Positions 8,932-18,054 of a stretch of DNA of 54,092 bases are shown piece by piece. Made by a program: the position numbers and the translations under genes. Every line of letters starts with the position of its first letter. Position 1 is the first letter of the stretch. Source of the stretch: Xanthobacter agilis (GTDB taxonomy: Bacteria; Pseudomonadota; Alphaproteobacteria; Rhizobiales; Xanthobacteraceae); assembly GCF_021730435.1 (NCBI RefSeq), contig NZ_JABWGX010000031.1, positions 1 to 54,092 on the forward strand, written 5' to 3'. A model generated the notes under the pieces. It was not told the DNA's origin, ran no database searches, and worked only from the letters and a program-made list of their open reading frames with translations.

Positions 8932-9729
8932 TCAGCCCAGGGCGTCGAGGAGCGCGGCGGTGAATGCCGCCGGCGCCTCGATGTTGGACAGGTGCGCCGT
9001 GTCGAGCTCCACGATGCGCGCGCCGGGAATGGCGTCAGCGAGAAAGCGGCCCTGCTCCGGCGGGGTCGCCGGATCGTGCGCGCCGGCGATGACCACGGTC
9101 GGCACGCGGATGAGCGGGGCCGTGAGGCGCAGATCCATGTCGCGGATGGCGGCGCAGCACGCGGCATAGCCTTCCACCGGAGTGGCCAGCAGCATGTCGC
9201 GCACCGAGGCCACCTGGTCCGGCACCCGCGCCACGAACTCCGGCGTGAACCAGCGGGCGATCGCCGCATCCGCCAGGGCCGCCATGCCGCCGGCCCGCAC
9301 CGCGCCGATGCGACTCTCCCAGCCCGAAGGCGGACCCATATGGGCGGCGGTGTTGGCGAGCACCAGCCGGTCCAGCCGCTCCGGCGCGCGGGCGCCCAGC
9401 CACTGGCCGACCATGCCGCCCTTGGAGAGGCCGCAGAAGCCCACTCGGTCGAGCCCCAGGGCATCGAGCAGCTCCACCACGTCGCGGCCGAGCCGGTCCA
9501 TGCCGTAGGCGCCGGCGGGGGCGTCCGAGCGGCCGTGGCCACGGCTATCGTAGCGCAGCACCCGGAAGCGCTGGGTGAGCGCGGGCATCTGCGGCGCCCA
9601 CATCTCGAAGCTGGTGCCAAGCGAGTTGGAAAGCAGCAGAACCGGCGCTTCCGCCGGTCCGTCGAAACGGTAGGCGAGGCGGCAGCCATCGCCGAGGGTC
9701 ACGATATCGAAAGCGTCCGTTTCGGTCAT
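8932..9729 (-). CDS. pcaD: 3-oxoadipate enol-lactonase
   Basis: Hydrolyses 3-oxoadipate enol-lactone to 3-oxoadipate. The 265-residue alpha/beta-hydrolase has the nucleophile elbow G-L-S102-K-G-G, an acid in AGAHDPATP and the catalytic His in DTAHLSNIE, as in PcaD/CatD. Its start MTETDAFDIV lies 1 bp after the pcaF stop. It is convergent with catR, whose stop is 23 bp away. It could equally be called catD. Confidence 0.9.
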   Translation of the reverse strand: MTETDAFDIVTLGDGCRLAYRFDGPAEAPVLLLSNSLGTSFEMWAPQMPALTQRFRVLRYDSRGHGRSDAPAGAYGMDRLGRDVVELLDALGLDRVGFCGLSKGGMVGQWLGARAPERLDRLVLANTAAHMGPPSGWESRIGAVRAGGMAALADAAIARWFTPEFVARVPDQVASVRDMLLATPVEGYAACCAAIRDMDLRLTAPLIRVPTVVIAGAHDPATPPEQGRFLADAIPGARIVELDTAHLSNIEAPAAFTAALLDALG

Positions 9730-9730
9730 G

Positions 9731-10939
9731 TCACACCCGCTCCAGCGCCACCGCCACCCCCTGCCCCACGCCCACGCACAAGGTGACGAGGGCATAGCGC
9801 GCACCCGTCTGCTGGAGGGTGCGCGCGGCGGTGAGCGCGATGCGCGCGCCACTCATACCCAACGGATGGCCGAGCGCAATGCCCCCGCCATGCCGGTTCA
9901 CCCGCTCCTCGGACGGATCGACCCCGAGCTGGCGCAACACCGCGATCACCTGGGAGGCGAACGCCTCGTTGATCTCGATGACGCCGAAATCGTCCATCTT
10001 CAGGCCGGTGCGCGCCATGAGCCGCTGCGTGGCCGGGACCGGCCCGACGCCCATGACGCGCGGCTCCACCCCGGCCGAGGCCATGGCCACGATGCGGGCC
10101 AGGGGCGCGAGGCCCTGCGCGCGGGCCTCGTCCTCGGACGCGACGAAAAGAGCCGCCGCCCCGTCGTTCACGCCCGAGGCGTTGCCGGCGGTGACCGTGC
10201 CGCCCTCCTTGCGGAACGGCGTCTTCAGCTTGGAAAGCCCCTCCAGCGTGGTGTCGGCTCGGGGGTGTTCGTCCACAGCGAACGGGACGGACCGGCCCTT
10301 GGCGTCCTTGGCCTCGACCGGCACGATCTCGCCGGAGAAGAAGCCGGCCGCCTGGGCGGCGGCGCAGCGCCGCTGGCTCTGGAGGGCGTAGGCGTCCTGC
10401 TCGGCGCGGCTCACCTGGAACAGCGCGGCCACGTTCTCGCCGGTCTCCGGCATGGACTCGACGCCGTATTGCGCCTTCATCAGCGGGTTGACGAAGCGCC
10501 AGCCGATGGTCGTGTCCTCGATCTGGGCGGCGCGGGCGAAGGCGCTCTCCGCCTTGCCCATGACCAGGGGCGCGCGGGTCATGCTCTCCACCCCGCCGGC
10601 GATGACGAGGTCGGCCTCCCCAAGGCGCACCGCGCGGGCCGCCTGGCCCACCGCCTCCAGGCCCGAGGCGCACAGGCGATTGACGGTGACCCCCGGCACG
10701 GAGGCGGGAAGGCCGGCGAGCAAGAGCGCCATGCGGGCGACGTCGCGATTGTCCTCCCCCGCCTGGTTGGCGCAGCCGAGGATCACCTCGTCCACCGCTT
10801 CCGGATCGAGCTGCGGGTTGCGGGCGAGAAGCGCCTTGATCGGCACCGCGGCGAGGTCATCGGCGCGGGTAAAGGCCAGCGCGCCGCCGAAGCGGCCGAT
10901 GGGGGTGCGAACGGCGTCGCAGATGAAGGCTTCAGTCAT
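9731..10939 (-). CDS. pcaF: 3-oxoadipyl-CoA thiolase
   Basis: Splits 3-oxoadipyl-CoA to succinyl-CoA and acetyl-CoA. The 402-residue thiolase has nucleophile C90 (VNRLCASGLEAV), the GHPLG histidine motif and the second active-site Cys in LCVGVGQG. N-terminal MTEAFICDAVRTPIGRFGGAL is typical of PcaF/PaaJ. The start at 10939 is the first with family identity; the upstream continuation is out-of-family translation overlapping catJ. It sits between the CoA-transferase genes and pcaD. Confidence 0.93.
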   Translation of the reverse strand: MTEAFICDAVRTPIGRFGGALAFTRADDLAAVPIKALLARNPQLDPEAVDEVILGCANQAGEDNRDVARMALLLAGLPASVPGVTVNRLCASGLEAVGQAARAVRLGEADLVIAGGVESMTRAPLVMGKAESAFARAAQIEDTTIGWRFVNPLMKAQYGVESMPETGENVAALFQVSRAEQDAYALQSQRRCAAAQAAGFFSGEIVPVEAKDAKGRSVPFAVDEHPRADTTLEGLSKLKTPFRKEGGTVTAGNASGVNDGAAALFVASEDEARAQGLAPLARIVAMASAGVEPRVMGVGPVPATQRLMARTGLKMDDFGVIEINEAFASQVIAVLRQLGVDPSEERVNRHGGGIALGHPLGMSGARIALTAARTLQQTGARYALVTLCVGVGQGVAVALERV

Positions 10940-10956
10940 TTGGGCGTTTCCAGGGT

Positions 10957-11727
10957 TCAGGCTTGTCCATGGGCGGCGCGGGTGCGCGCCTGGAGGGCGC
11001 GCAGCACCTCCAGTTCCTCCACCGTGGGCGCCGGGGTTTCGTCCAGCGTGGGCGCGAACTTGAGCGCCCAACCGGTGTTTTCGACCACGCTCTGCCGCGT
11101 GACGCCGGGGTGAAGGCTCACCACGGTGAGCTCGCGTGTCTCGGGGTCCGGACGCAGGATGGCGAGATCGGTGATCACCTGGGTCGGTCCCTTGGTGGTG
11201 ACGCCGAGCCGCTCGCGGTCGCCCTTGCCCCGGCCATGGCCGATGGAGGTGACGAAATCGAGCTTGTCCACGAAGCCGCGCTTGGTCTGCTTCAGGATGA
11301 TGAACACCTCGCCGCAATTGGTGGCGATCTCGGGGGCGCCGCCGCCGCCGGGCAGGCGGGTGGTGGGCTTGTCGTAGGGGCCGACCACGGTGGTGTTGAG
11401 ATTGGCATAGGCGTCGATCTGCGCCGCGCCGAGGAAGCCCACTGTGATGCGCCCGCCCTGGAGCCAGTAAGCGAACATTTCCGGCACCGAGACGGTGGCG
11501 AGCGCGGTCTCGCACAATTCGCCGTCGCCGATGGAGAGCGGCAGCACGCTGGGCCGGGTGGCGATGGTGCCGCTCTCATAGATCAGCGTGATGCCGGGGG
11601 CGTGGGTGAGCCGGGCGAGATTGCAGGCGGCCGAGGGCGCGCCGATGCCCACGAAGCAGACGTCGGCATTGGACAAAAGCCGCGCGGCGGTCACCGTCAT
11701 GATCTCGGTGGAGGTGTAGTGGCTCAT
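10957..11727 (-). CDS. catJ: 3-oxoadipate CoA-transferase, beta subunit (glutaconate CoA-transferase type)
   Basis: This 256-residue subunit contributes the catalytic glutamate, visible as YESGT near residue 50. Together with the alpha subunit it moves CoA from succinyl-CoA to 3-oxoadipate. Sequence style (IGAPSAACNLARLTHAP, LPGGGGAPEIATN) is that of the CatJ/GctB branch rather than the shorter classical PcaJ. It lies 3 bp after catI and 17 bp before pcaF, so a catI-catJ-pcaF-pcaD operon is expected. Confidence 0.88.
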   Translation of the reverse strand: MSHYTSTEIMTVTAARLLSNADVCFVGIGAPSAACNLARLTHAPGITLIYESGTIATRPSVLPLSIGDGELCETALATVSVPEMFAYWLQGGRITVGFLGAAQIDAYANLNTTVVGPYDKPTTRLPGGGGAPEIATNCGEVFIILKQTKRGFVDKLDFVTSIGHGRGKGDRERLGVTTKGPTQVITDLAILRPDPETRELTVVSLHPGVTRQSVVENTGWALKFAPTLDETPAPTVEELEVLRALQARTRAAHGQA

Positions 11728-11730
11728 GGG

Positions 11731-12597
11731 TCAGGCCGCCTTGTTCGCGGTGGCGGCGCGGGCATGGGGCGCGAACGCCTCCGGCCCCTTGCGCATCACA
11801 TGCTCTTCCATCCAGGCGGCAAACGCCGCGCGGTCGCGCGAGATGGCGTCCCAGCCGATGTAGAAGGCGTTGTTGCGCGGGTAATAGCCATGGGCATAGG
11901 AGGGGAACGCCCCGCCCGGCACCTCGACCACCGCCGTGATCGCCCAGCCGGGGATGATGCAGGCATTGGCATGGGTGGCGCCGCGCAGGTCGTCCACCAT
12001 CTCCTCGACCGTGACCAGGGACCGCTTGGCGGCAAGCACCGCCTCCTTCTGCACGCCGATGATGCCTTCGATCAGCACATTGCCCTCGCGGTCCGCCTTC
12101 TGGGCGTGAATCACCGCCGCGTCGGGCCGCACCGACGGGACCGTCGCGAGCACCTCGCCCGTATAAGGACAGGTGACGGACTTGATGGCCGGGTTCACCC
12201 GCGCCAGCTCGGCGCCGCGATAGCCGCGCAGCACCGCGAACGGCAGGTTCGCGGCCCCCGCCGCATAGGCCGCCGCCATGGCCGCATGGCTGTGCTCCTC
12301 GATTTCGATGGGGCGCGGCCAGCCCTGCTCCACCGCCTCCCGGATGCGATGGGCCGAGCCCACGCCCGGATTGCCGCCCCAGGAAAAGGTGAGCTTCGCC
12401 GCCATGCCGCAGCCGATCATCTGATCGTAGAGAATGTCCGGCGTCATGCGGATCAGACCGAGATCGCGGCGCCTCTGGCGGATCACCTCATGGCCCGCGG
12501 CATAAGGGATGAGATGGGTGAAGCCCTCGAACGCGACGCTGTCGCCGTCGCGGACGACCTCCTCGCAGGCGTCGGCAAGGGAGAGAAACCGGGCCAT
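11731..12597 (-). CDS. catI: 3-oxoadipate CoA-transferase, alpha subunit (glutaconate CoA-transferase type)
   Basis: Partner of the beta subunit in 3-oxoadipate activation. It is 288 residues, longer than classical PcaI (about 230), with GDSVAFEGFTHLIPYAAGHE near the N-terminus and NPGVGSAHRIREAVE in the middle, as in CatI. It is the first gene of the minus-strand operon and faces the IclR regulator across a 70-bp region with a palindromic operator. Confidence 0.88.
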   Translation of the reverse strand: MARFLSLADACEEVVRDGDSVAFEGFTHLIPYAAGHEVIRQRRRDLGLIRMTPDILYDQMIGCGMAAKLTFSWGGNPGVGSAHRIREAVEQGWPRPIEIEEHSHAAMAAAYAAGAANLPFAVLRGYRGAELARVNPAIKSVTCPYTGEVLATVPSVRPDAAVIHAQKADREGNVLIEGIIGVQKEAVLAAKRSLVTVEEMVDDLRGATHANACIIPGWAITAVVEVPGGAFPSYAHGYYPRNNAFYIGWDAISRDRAAFAAWMEEHVMRKGPEAFAPHARAATANKAA

Positions 12598-12620
12598 CGC
12601 AGATTCCTGATTGACCGATA

Positions 12621-12639
12621 ATCGTACATTATGTACGAT
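12621..12639. promoter_or_regulatory. Palindromic operator between catI and pcaR
   Basis: Perfect 8-bp arms ATCGTACA and TGTACGAT flank TTA. The site is central in the 70-bp divergent region and AT-rich against its surroundings. It is the obvious binding site for the IclR-family protein encoded next to it. Confidence 0.75.
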
Positions 12640-12667
12640 ATTCGATAGTCAACGTTAGGCGAGCGCG

Positions 12668-13504
12668 ATGGTCAAGAGAAAAGACGCAGGCGAAGGTGCC
12701 CCCGCGCCCATGCCCGCCCCATCCGCGGCCCTTGACCGCTTCGCGGGCGACCCGGACTTCATGCTGTCCCTCGCCCGCGGGCTCTTGGTGCTGCGGGCGT
12801 TCGAGAAGGAGGCGAAGCTCACCATCGGGCGCGCGGCGGCCCTCACCGGGCTCCCTCGACCGGCGGCGCGGCGCTGCCTCTACACCCTGGAACAGCTCGG
12901 CTATCTGGCGGCGCGGGACGGCGAATGGCAGTTGCGCCCGCTGCTGCTGTCGCTGGCGCGCGCCTATCTCACCTCGACCCGCTTCGCGGAGGCCGCGCAG
13001 CCGCGCCTCGACCAGCTGCGGGATGAAGTGGGCGAATCCTGCTCGATCGGCGTTTTCGACGAGGGCGAGGTGGTCTACATCGCCCGCTCCGAGACGCAGC
13101 GCATCATTTCCATCGCGCTCTCGGTGGGCAGCCGCCTGCCGGCCTATTGCACCTCCATGGGCCGGGTGCTGCTGGCCGCCTTGGAGCCGGCGGCACGCGC
13201 GGCCTATTGCGCGGCCGCGCCGTTTCCGGTGCGCACGCCGTTCACCCTGACAACCGCCGACGCCATCGCGGCGGAGCTGAAACGGGTGGACGAGGCCGGC
13301 TATGCGGTGATCGACCAGGAAATGGAGATCGGCCTGCGATCCATCGCCGTGCCGGTTCGCGACCGGACGGGCAAGGTGGTGGCGGCCCTGAACGTGGGGG
13401 TCGCCTCCAGCCGGACGGCGCCGGAGGACCTCATCGCCCGCATCCTGCCGCGCCTTCAGTCCGCCGCCGAAGAGATGCGCGAACTGGCCGGCCTCGGCCT
13501 ATAG
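12668..13504 (+). CDS. pcaR: IclR-family regulator of the 3-oxoadipate branch (PcaR-like)
   Basis: This 278-residue protein has an N-terminal winged HTH (LTIGRAAALTGLPRPAARRCLYTLEQLGYL, about residues 55-85) and a C-terminal IclR effector domain (RLPAYCTSMGRVLLAAL, AGYAVIDQEMEIGLRSIAVPV). The phrase FMLSLARGLLVLRAF before the HTH is typical of PcaR. In Pseudomonas, PcaR activates pca genes with 3-oxoadipate. Divergence from catI-catJ-pcaF-pcaD supports the same role here. Confidence 0.82.
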   Translation: MVKRKDAGEGAPAPMPAPSAALDRFAGDPDFMLSLARGLLVLRAFEKEAKLTIGRAAALTGLPRPAARRCLYTLEQLGYLAARDGEWQLRPLLLSLARAYLTSTRFAEAAQPRLDQLRDEVGESCSIGVFDEGEVVYIARSETQRIISIALSVGSRLPAYCTSMGRVLLAALEPAARAAYCAAAPFPVRTPFTLTTADAIAAELKRVDEAGYAVIDQEMEIGLRSIAVPVRDRTGKVVAALNVGVASSRTAPEDLIARILPRLQSAAEEMRELAGLGL

Positions 13505-13671
13505 CCCTGCACCGGCCGCGCCCGTGGCGTGCATGGCTCACGCGTGCGCACGCCCCATGCGCATGCGCACAATACCATCGGCCCCGGTCTTTGACCGGCG
13601 CCAAGTCAGCCCGCGCGAACGCCGCGCGGGCTTGACCAAAGGCCCTCGGGGCAAGCCCCCGGACGCCCCCA

Positions 13672-15753
13672 TCACAGCGGGCCGAGCGCCGTCACCTCCC
13701 GGCGGAAGGGCAGCGCGTCGCCGGGATCGGGCATGTCCAGCTCGCGGGCATAACGGTGGCCGGCATAGGTGGCCCAGGCGATGGGCGCGGGCGCGGCGGC
13801 GTCGCCGAGCACCTTCACCGATGAGATGCCGGCATCGGCCCAATCCGCGCGGCGCTGCAGAAGGTCTTGAAAAAGCAGGTCGTCTGAGATCCGGGACGCG
13901 ACCATCACCACGCCATCGCAGGCCAGCGGCCGGCGCCCATCGGTATAGACGCAACGGGTCTCCACCGTGTCCGCCGCGATCGCGGCGATGCCGGTGTTGA
14001 GGCGGATCTCGACGCCCAGCCCCGCCAGACGCACATGGATCGCGCCCTGCTCCAGCGTGTTGCGCGTCCAGTCGGAGACATAAGCCGACGGCGTCACCAG
14101 GACGACCTTCGCCCCGGCCTTGGCCATGACCTCGGCCATGACGCCGCCCATGTAATAATGATCGTCGTCATAGACCACGACGGTCCGGCCCCTAAAGTCC
14201 TGCGGAAAAGCGCCCGCCATCACGTCGTCGGGGGTCCATAGGGGCATCGCCGGATCGATCGGCATCGGCACCACATGCTGGCGCGCGACCCCATCGCGGC
14301 GCCAGTGCGCGCCGGTGGCGATGGCGATATGCTGGAAGCCGAACGCCAGGATGTCGTCCACCGTCAGGCGGCTGTCGAAATAGGTCTCGACATTGGAACG
14401 CTGCGAAATCTGATACTGGCGGTAGTCCACCACGCGCCCCCAGGCGGCGAGGCCGGGCAGCAGCCGCTCGCGCGCAACGCGCCCGCCCAGCACGGTGCCG
14501 GCCTCGGCCAGGGCCACGTCATAGCCGCGTAGCGCCAGCGCCCGCGTCGCCTCGAGCCCGGCCGGGCCGGCACCCACCACCAGCACGGTCGTGCTCTCGC
14601 CCTTGGGGTTCATCCGCTCGGGATGCCAGCCCTTGCGCCACTCCTCCATAAAGGTCGGATTCTGGGTGCAGCGGCTGATGGACATGGTCATGTCGCCGGT
14701 GATGCAGATGTTGCAGCCGATGCACTCGCGGATGTCCTCGATCCGGCCTTCCTCCACCTTCCTGGGAAGAAACGGATCGGCGATGGAGGGACGGGCGCAG
14801 CCGATGAAGTCAAGGATGCCCTGCCGGATCATGCGCGCCATGACATCGGGCGAGGTGAAGCGCCCGACCCCCACCACCGGCCGGGACGACAGCTCGCGGA
14901 TGCCCTTGACCAGCACCTCCTGCGCCGCCTCCTCCTTGAACCGGGAGGGGCCGGAGCAATCCTCCCAGGCGCCGTGCGCCAGGTCCCAGAGGTCGGGCAG
15001 ATCGGCGTTCATGGCCACATATTCGCGAACCTCGGCATTGGAGAAGCCGAGCGTGCCGATGGTCTCATCGAGGCTCACGCGCATGGTGAGCGCCATGGTG
15101 TCGCCAACCGCGTCCCGGATGTCGGCCACCACCTCTTGCGCGAAGCGCGAGCGGTTCTCCAGGCTGCCGCCATATTCGTCGGTGCGCTGGTTGGTGGCGC
15201 GCGACAGGAAATGCTGGAAGATGCCGAAGCCGTGCGCGCCATAAAGACAGATCAGGTCGAAGCCGGCGATCTTCGAGCGTTTCGCCGCATTCACGAACCA
15301 GCGGCGCAGGTTGCGGATGTCGGTCTTGTCCAGGGCGCGGGCCTGCACCGGATCGTTGGTGAAGGTGCGGATGGGCAGGGCGGACGGCGCCAGCGGCACC
15401 TCCTTGGTGTAGAAATTCGGGCCGTTGATGCCGGAATAGGCAAGCTGGATGCCGGCCAGCGCGCCATGGGTCTTCATCGCGTCCGACATCCGGCGCAGGG
15501 CCGGAATGTCCTGGTCTTCCCACAGGCGCAGCTCGATGAAGGGGGTGATTTCCGAGCTGTGGTGCATCTCGGTCTGCTCGGTGAAGATGACCCCCCACCC
15601 CCCTTCCGACTTGATCCCCCGCATGGCGGCGGCGGCCGACGGATCGCGATAGCCTCCCCCATTGCAGTGGGGCACCTGGTAGAAGCGGTTCTTCGCCGTC
15701 AGCGGCCCGATCTGCCGGGGCTCGAAGAGGATATCGTATCTCGCGTCGCGCAT
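13672..15753 (-). CDS. Iron-sulfur flavoprotein amine dehydrogenase, trimethylamine/histamine dehydrogenase family (copy 1)
   Basis: The 693-residue protein has the trimethylamine dehydrogenase layout: an N-terminal FMN TIM barrel (to about 340), a [4Fe-4S] site C344/C347/C350/C362, then an ADP-binding domain starting VLVVGAGPAGLEATRAL. C30 in FYQVPHC aligns exactly with the cysteine that covalently binds FMN. Catalytic Tyr/His are present (Y171-G-A-H174). Compared with trimethylamine dehydrogenase, the aromatic bowl is changed: Q60 for Tyr60, D354 for Trp355, with the Trp in LWDL kept, and A105 for Trp105. As I recall, Gln/Trp/Asp is the bowl of histamine dehydrogenase. Expected reaction: oxidative deamination of an unidentified amine. 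Last gene of a five-gene minus-strand run. Confidence 0.72.
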   Translation of the reverse strand: MRDARYDILFEPRQIGPLTAKNRFYQVPHCNGGGYRDPSAAAAMRGIKSEGGWGVIFTEQTEMHHSSEITPFIELRLWEDQDIPALRRMSDAMKTHGALAGIQLAYSGINGPNFYTKEVPLAPSALPIRTFTNDPVQARALDKTDIRNLRRWFVNAAKRSKIAGFDLICLYGAHGFGIFQHFLSRATNQRTDEYGGSLENRSRFAQEVVADIRDAVGDTMALTMRVSLDETIGTLGFSNAEVREYVAMNADLPDLWDLAHGAWEDCSGPSRFKEEAAQEVLVKGIRELSSRPVVGVGRFTSPDVMARMIRQGILDFIGCARPSIADPFLPRKVEEGRIEDIRECIGCNICITGDMTMSISRCTQNPTFMEEWRKGWHPERMNPKGESTTVLVVGAGPAGLEATRALALRGYDVALAEAGTVLGGRVARERLLPGLAAWGRVVDYRQYQISQRSNVETYFDSRLTVDDILAFGFQHIAIATGAHWRRDGVARQHVVPMPIDPAMPLWTPDDVMAGAFPQDFRGRTVVVYDDDHYYMGGVMAEVMAKAGAKVVLVTPSAYVSDWTRNTLEQGAIHVRLAGLGVEIRLNTGIAAIAADTVETRCVYTDGRRPLACDGVVMVASRISDDLLFQDLLQRRADWADAGISSVKVLGDAAAPAPIAWATYAGHRYARELDMPDPGDALPFRREVTALGPL

Positions 15754-15860
15754 CGAAGCTGTTCCTGGCGCCCTCTGCCGGGCGGCGCTGGGTGAAAAGG
15801 GAGGCTCCGCGCCGCCACCGTCGGCGGCATCAGGACAGCGGGCCCCGAAAGGCGGCGGCC

Positions 15861-17357
15861 TCAGCTCTTGTACTTGATCCAGGTGGTCTTCAACGCCGTG
15901 TACTTGTCCAGCGCATGCAGCGACAGGTCACGGCCGAAGCCCGATTGCTTCATCCCGCCGAACGGCGTCTGAGCCGAGAGCGCATCCACCGTATTGACCG
16001 AAACCGTGCCGGCATGGAGCCGCTCGGAAACCCTCAAGGCGCGGCTGAGGTTGTCGGTCCAGACCGAGGCGGCAAGGCCGTAGATGGAGTCATTGGCCAT
16101 GCGGATGGCCTCTTCCTCCGTATCGAAGGCGACCACCGAGAGCACGGGGCCGAAAATCTCGTCCCGCGCCAAGGGGTCATCGGGCCGGACCTCGTCGAAG
16201 ATGGTCGGCGCAACGAAGCACCCCTTGCCGTCGATATGCACCCGCGCGCCGCCGGTGACGAGGTTGGCGCTGGCCTTGCCCGCCGCGATGAAACGCATGA
16301 TGCCCTGGGTCTGCTTCTCATCGACGATGGCGCCCATCTTCGAGGCGGGATCGAGGGGATCGCCCGGCTGGGTGGCGTTCGCGCGCGCGATCAGCTTTTC
16401 CACCAGCGCATCCTTGATGGAGCGCTCCACATATAGCCGCGAATTGGCCGAGCACACCTCGCCTTGATTGAAGAAAATGCCGAACGCGGCCATGTCCGCC
16501 GCCGCATCGAGATCGGCGCAGTCGGCGAAAATTAGGTTCGGGCTCTTGCCCCCGGTCTCGGGCCACACCTGCTTCAGGTTCGACTGCCCGGAATACTGCA
16601 TGAACAGCTTGCCCACCTGCGTGGAGCCGGTGAAGGCCAGGCAGTCCACGTCCATATGCAGGCCAAGCGCCTTGCCCGCCGTCGCGCCGAAGCCGGGGAC
16701 GACATTGAACACGCCGTCGGGAACGCCCGCTTCCGCCGCCAGTTCCGCCAGGCGCAGCGCCGAGAGCGGGGATTGCTCGGCCGGCTTCAGCACCACCGAA
16801 TTGCCCGCCGCCAGGGCCGCCGCGCTTTTCCAGGTGGCCATGTCGAGGGGAAAATTCCACGGCACCACCGCCCCCACCACGCCCAGCGGCACCCGGCGCA
16901 CAAGCGCCAGATCGCCGGCCGCCGTGGGCGCCACCTCGCCATAGAGCTTGTCGATGGCCTCGGCATACCACTGGAAGAAATGGGCCGATCCCGGCACGTC
17001 GATGGTGGCTGCGTCATGGACGAGCTTGCCCATGTCGAGGCTGTCGGTGAGGGCCAGCTCTTCGAGATGGGCCCGGATCAGCTCGGCGAGGCGCAGCAGC
17101 ACCGCCTTGCGCTCTCCCGGCGCCCGGCGGGACCAGCGCCCGTCCTCGAACGCCCGGCGCCCGGCCGCAACCGCGCGGTCCACGTCGGCTGCGTCGCACG
17201 CGGCGACCTGCGCCAGCACCTGCCCGGTGGCGGGGTTGATGCTGTCGAAGGTCTCACCCGACACGGCATCGACGAACCGGCCGTCGATGAAGGCCTGCCG
17301 GCGGAAGCTGATGCGCGCCGCGCGCGCCTTCCAATCCTCGTAAGTGTCGTTCCGCAT
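15861..17357 (-). CDS. Aldehyde dehydrogenase, PuuC-like
   Basis: This 498-residue NAD(P)+ aldehyde dehydrogenase has all core residues: N168 (PWNFP), E267 (ETGGKSPN) and nucleophile C302 (NQGEVCSANSR). Segments such as PGSAHFFQWYAEAIDKLYGEVAPT and the C-terminal SLHALDKYTALKTTWIKY follow PuuC, the gamma-glutamyl-gamma-aminobutyraldehyde dehydrogenase of putrescine catabolism. Sitting 107 bp upstream of an amine dehydrogenase gene and co-directional, it probably oxidises the aldehyde made by that enzyme to the acid. The substrate itself cannot be read. Confidence 0.85.
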   Translation of the reverse strand: MRNDTYEDWKARAARISFRRQAFIDGRFVDAVSGETFDSINPATGQVLAQVAACDAADVDRAVAAGRRAFEDGRWSRRAPGERKAVLLRLAELIRAHLEELALTDSLDMGKLVHDAATIDVPGSAHFFQWYAEAIDKLYGEVAPTAAGDLALVRRVPLGVVGAVVPWNFPLDMATWKSAAALAAGNSVVLKPAEQSPLSALRLAELAAEAGVPDGVFNVVPGFGATAGKALGLHMDVDCLAFTGSTQVGKLFMQYSGQSNLKQVWPETGGKSPNLIFADCADLDAAADMAAFGIFFNQGEVCSANSRLYVERSIKDALVEKLIARANATQPGDPLDPASKMGAIVDEKQTQGIMRFIAAGKASANLVTGGARVHIDGKGCFVAPTIFDEVRPDDPLARDEIFGPVLSVVAFDTEEEAIRMANDSIYGLAASVWTDNLSRALRVSERLHAGTVSVNTVDALSAQTPFGGMKQSGFGRDLSLHALDKYTALKTTWIKYKS

Positions 17358-17375
17358 GGCCTGCCTCTTCCTGTC

Positions 17376-18050
17376 TCACGCGTCTCCGGGAACGCCGTAG
17401 GACGGCGCCTCCCGCGGGTCGAGGGCGCGCTGGATATAGGCGCCCAACTGCGGCTTGTAGATGCTCCAGGCGGTGGCGACCGCCGCCACCGGACACTCTT
17501 GCGTCCAGTCGCAGCGCAGATCGGCGACCGGCCAACTGAGCTGGTCCACGATCTTGAGCCCCGCCGAATGGACCGGCCCCGCCTCCCCGCCGGCGGCAAG
17601 GCCCGCCCGCAGCGCGGCGACGAGCCGGTCGCCCAGATGGCCGGAGCTGCTCAAGAACTCTTCGACCATGGCCTGCGGGACGCCGTCATGGGCGAGCAGG
17701 TTTCCGCCCGCGGCCACGTTCTCGGCCTGAGCCGAGGTCCAGATGCCGAGGGCGTTGGCACCGGAATGAACGGCGCTCATCCCGTTCCGATCCACCGCCA
17801 GCACCTGCCGGTAGTCCATGAACCGGCTGCGCCGGCGCAGCTCGCCGATCGCCTCCGCCGCGCTCATGCCGCCCTCCATGAGATCGAGCGTGAGCGGGCC
17901 CAGCGCCGGGTCCGTCACGTTCTGGGAGGCCACCGCCCCCACCCCCGCGCGGGCATGAGAGCACCGCGCGGCGACCGCCGGCGAAGACGATGAGATGACC
18001 ATGCCGAACATGCCGGTCTGCGGGCAACGCGCCACCAGGGAAAAGGTCAT
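17376..18050 (-). CDS. DUF1028 family protein (Ntn-hydrolase-like)
   Basis: This 224-residue protein spans the DUF1028 domain: MTFSLVARCPQTGMFGMVISSSSPAVAARC at the N-terminus, GVGAVASQNVTDP and the Gly-rich AAGGNLLAHDGV. The family is structurally assigned to N-terminal-nucleophile hydrolases but lacks an established general reaction. It lies 4 bp after the Rid gene and 18 bp before the aldehyde dehydrogenase, so it is translated as part of the operon and may hydrolyse an amide or N-acyl intermediate. That role is inference. Confidence 0.8.
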   Translation of the reverse strand: MTFSLVARCPQTGMFGMVISSSSPAVAARCSHARAGVGAVASQNVTDPALGPLTLDLMEGGMSAAEAIGELRRRSRFMDYRQVLAVDRNGMSAVHSGANALGIWTSAQAENVAAGGNLLAHDGVPQAMVEEFLSSSGHLGDRLVAALRAGLAAGGEAGPVHSAGLKIVDQLSWPVADLRCDWTQECPVAAVATAWSIYKPQLGAYIQRALDPREAPSYGVPGDA

Positions 18051-18054
18051 CGGA

